From Clostridiales bacterium (GTDB lineage: Bacteria; Bacillota; Clostridia; Lachnospirales; Lachnospiraceae): a stretch of DNA of 6,106 nt. A program made the position numbers and the translations under genes. This document shows, piece after piece, positions 6,036 to 6,106 of this stretch; the first letter of the stretch is position 1, and every line of letters begins with the position of its first letter. Under the pieces are notes generated by a model. It was given only the letters and a program-made list of their open reading frames with translations. It made no database searches and was not told the DNA's origin. Location of the stretch: assembly GCA_019420405.1 (NCBI GenBank), contig JAHZHF010000188.1:1-6106 (forward strand). Direction: 5' to 3'.

Positions 6036-6081
6036 CTCCCTGGCAAGAAAGTTCCGAAATCAGAGAGTATTTTGAAGACGT
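6014..6081 (+). repeat. Right copy (C) of the locus-bracketing repeat
   Basis: The core 6014-6040 is the inverted counterpart of 41-67 (26 of 27). The flank 6036-6065 is similar both to copy A (inverted, 20 of 30 ungapped) and to copy B at 151-181 (direct, 25 of 29 with two gaps). Similarity to copy A fades at about 6081. The core includes the last six codons and the TAA of the S-component gene, so either the repeat contributed the gene's C-terminus or the gene's 3' end was copied to the left side. Confidence 0.8.
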
Positions 6082-6106
6082 ATTCTGCGGGAGTGGAGGA
6101 TATTTC
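6036..6106 (+). other. Downstream end of window, no gene seen
   Basis: The first half is repeat copy C. No hairpin followed by a T run is visible, so the terminator of the DUF4430/ECF unit, if present, lies beyond the window. One + frame stays open from 6026 to the end (PWQESSEIREYF and onward) but has no start codon or ribosome binding site, so it is not called. Confidence 0.4.

Noticed and set aside
6014..6081. Integron-type attC site
   Set aside because: The copies lack properly placed GTTRRRY / RYYYAAC end motifs, and copies A and C are inverted relative to each other, unlike the same-direction attC sites of cassettes.
1..6106. tRNA, rRNA, CRISPR array, transposase or phage genes
   Set aside because: No cloverleaf, rRNA-like sequence, regularly spaced short repeats or transposase/integrase reading frame was seen on either strand.

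Overview
The window reads as a chromosomal stretch from a Gram-positive, obligately anaerobic gut-type Firmicute, most likely Lachnospiraceae. This is inferred from strong GGAGG-type ribosome binding sites, moderate GC with frequent AGA/GGA/ATA codons, a long acidic secreted protein with a C-terminal QTGD-hydrophobic-basic tail, and a solitary ECF transporter S component of the kind that shares an energising module encoded elsewhere. No marker fixes the genus.

Layout, all genes on the + strand. 1-227: the end of an upstream transcription unit (small terminator-like hairpin), a promoter with a perfect TATAAT, and a leader of about 100 nt. 228-3185: a 985-residue secreted, membrane- or wall-anchored protein with internalin-like leucine-rich repeats, an Ig-like domain, a degenerate RCC1-like repeat region, a C-terminal beta domain and an in-frame 39-bp tandem repeat encoding a Pro/Asp/Glu stalk. 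3186-3358: a 173-nt spacer with one long hairpin. 3359-5020: a polytopic Wzy/O-antigen-ligase superfamily protein with an extracytoplasmic helical C-terminal domain. 5021-5086: a short spacer with an extended -10 promoter candidate. 5087-5509: a membrane-tethered DUF4430 protein starting at TTG. 5514-6035: an ECF S component, separated from the DUF4430 gene by only 4 nt. 6036-6106: no gene seen.

The DUF4430 and S-component genes form a tight pair, best read as an extracytoplasmic ligand-binding domain feeding a vitamin-type ECF transporter. The substrate cannot be read from the sequence; a corrinoid is one guess, because DUF4430 resembles the C-terminal domain of transcobalamin and intrinsic factor. 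The LRR protein and the Wzy-like protein look like cell-envelope functions. Whether the Wzy-like enzyme glycosylates the neighbouring surface protein is speculation.

The most unexpected signal is not a gene. A 27-bp near-perfect inverted repeat (26/27) lies near the two ends of the window (41-67 and 6014-6040). Weaker similarity continues outward from both arms, and a second, direct partial copy of the right arm's flank lies at 151-181. The four genes are therefore bracketed by copies of one repeat, and the right arm overlaps the last codons of the S-component gene.
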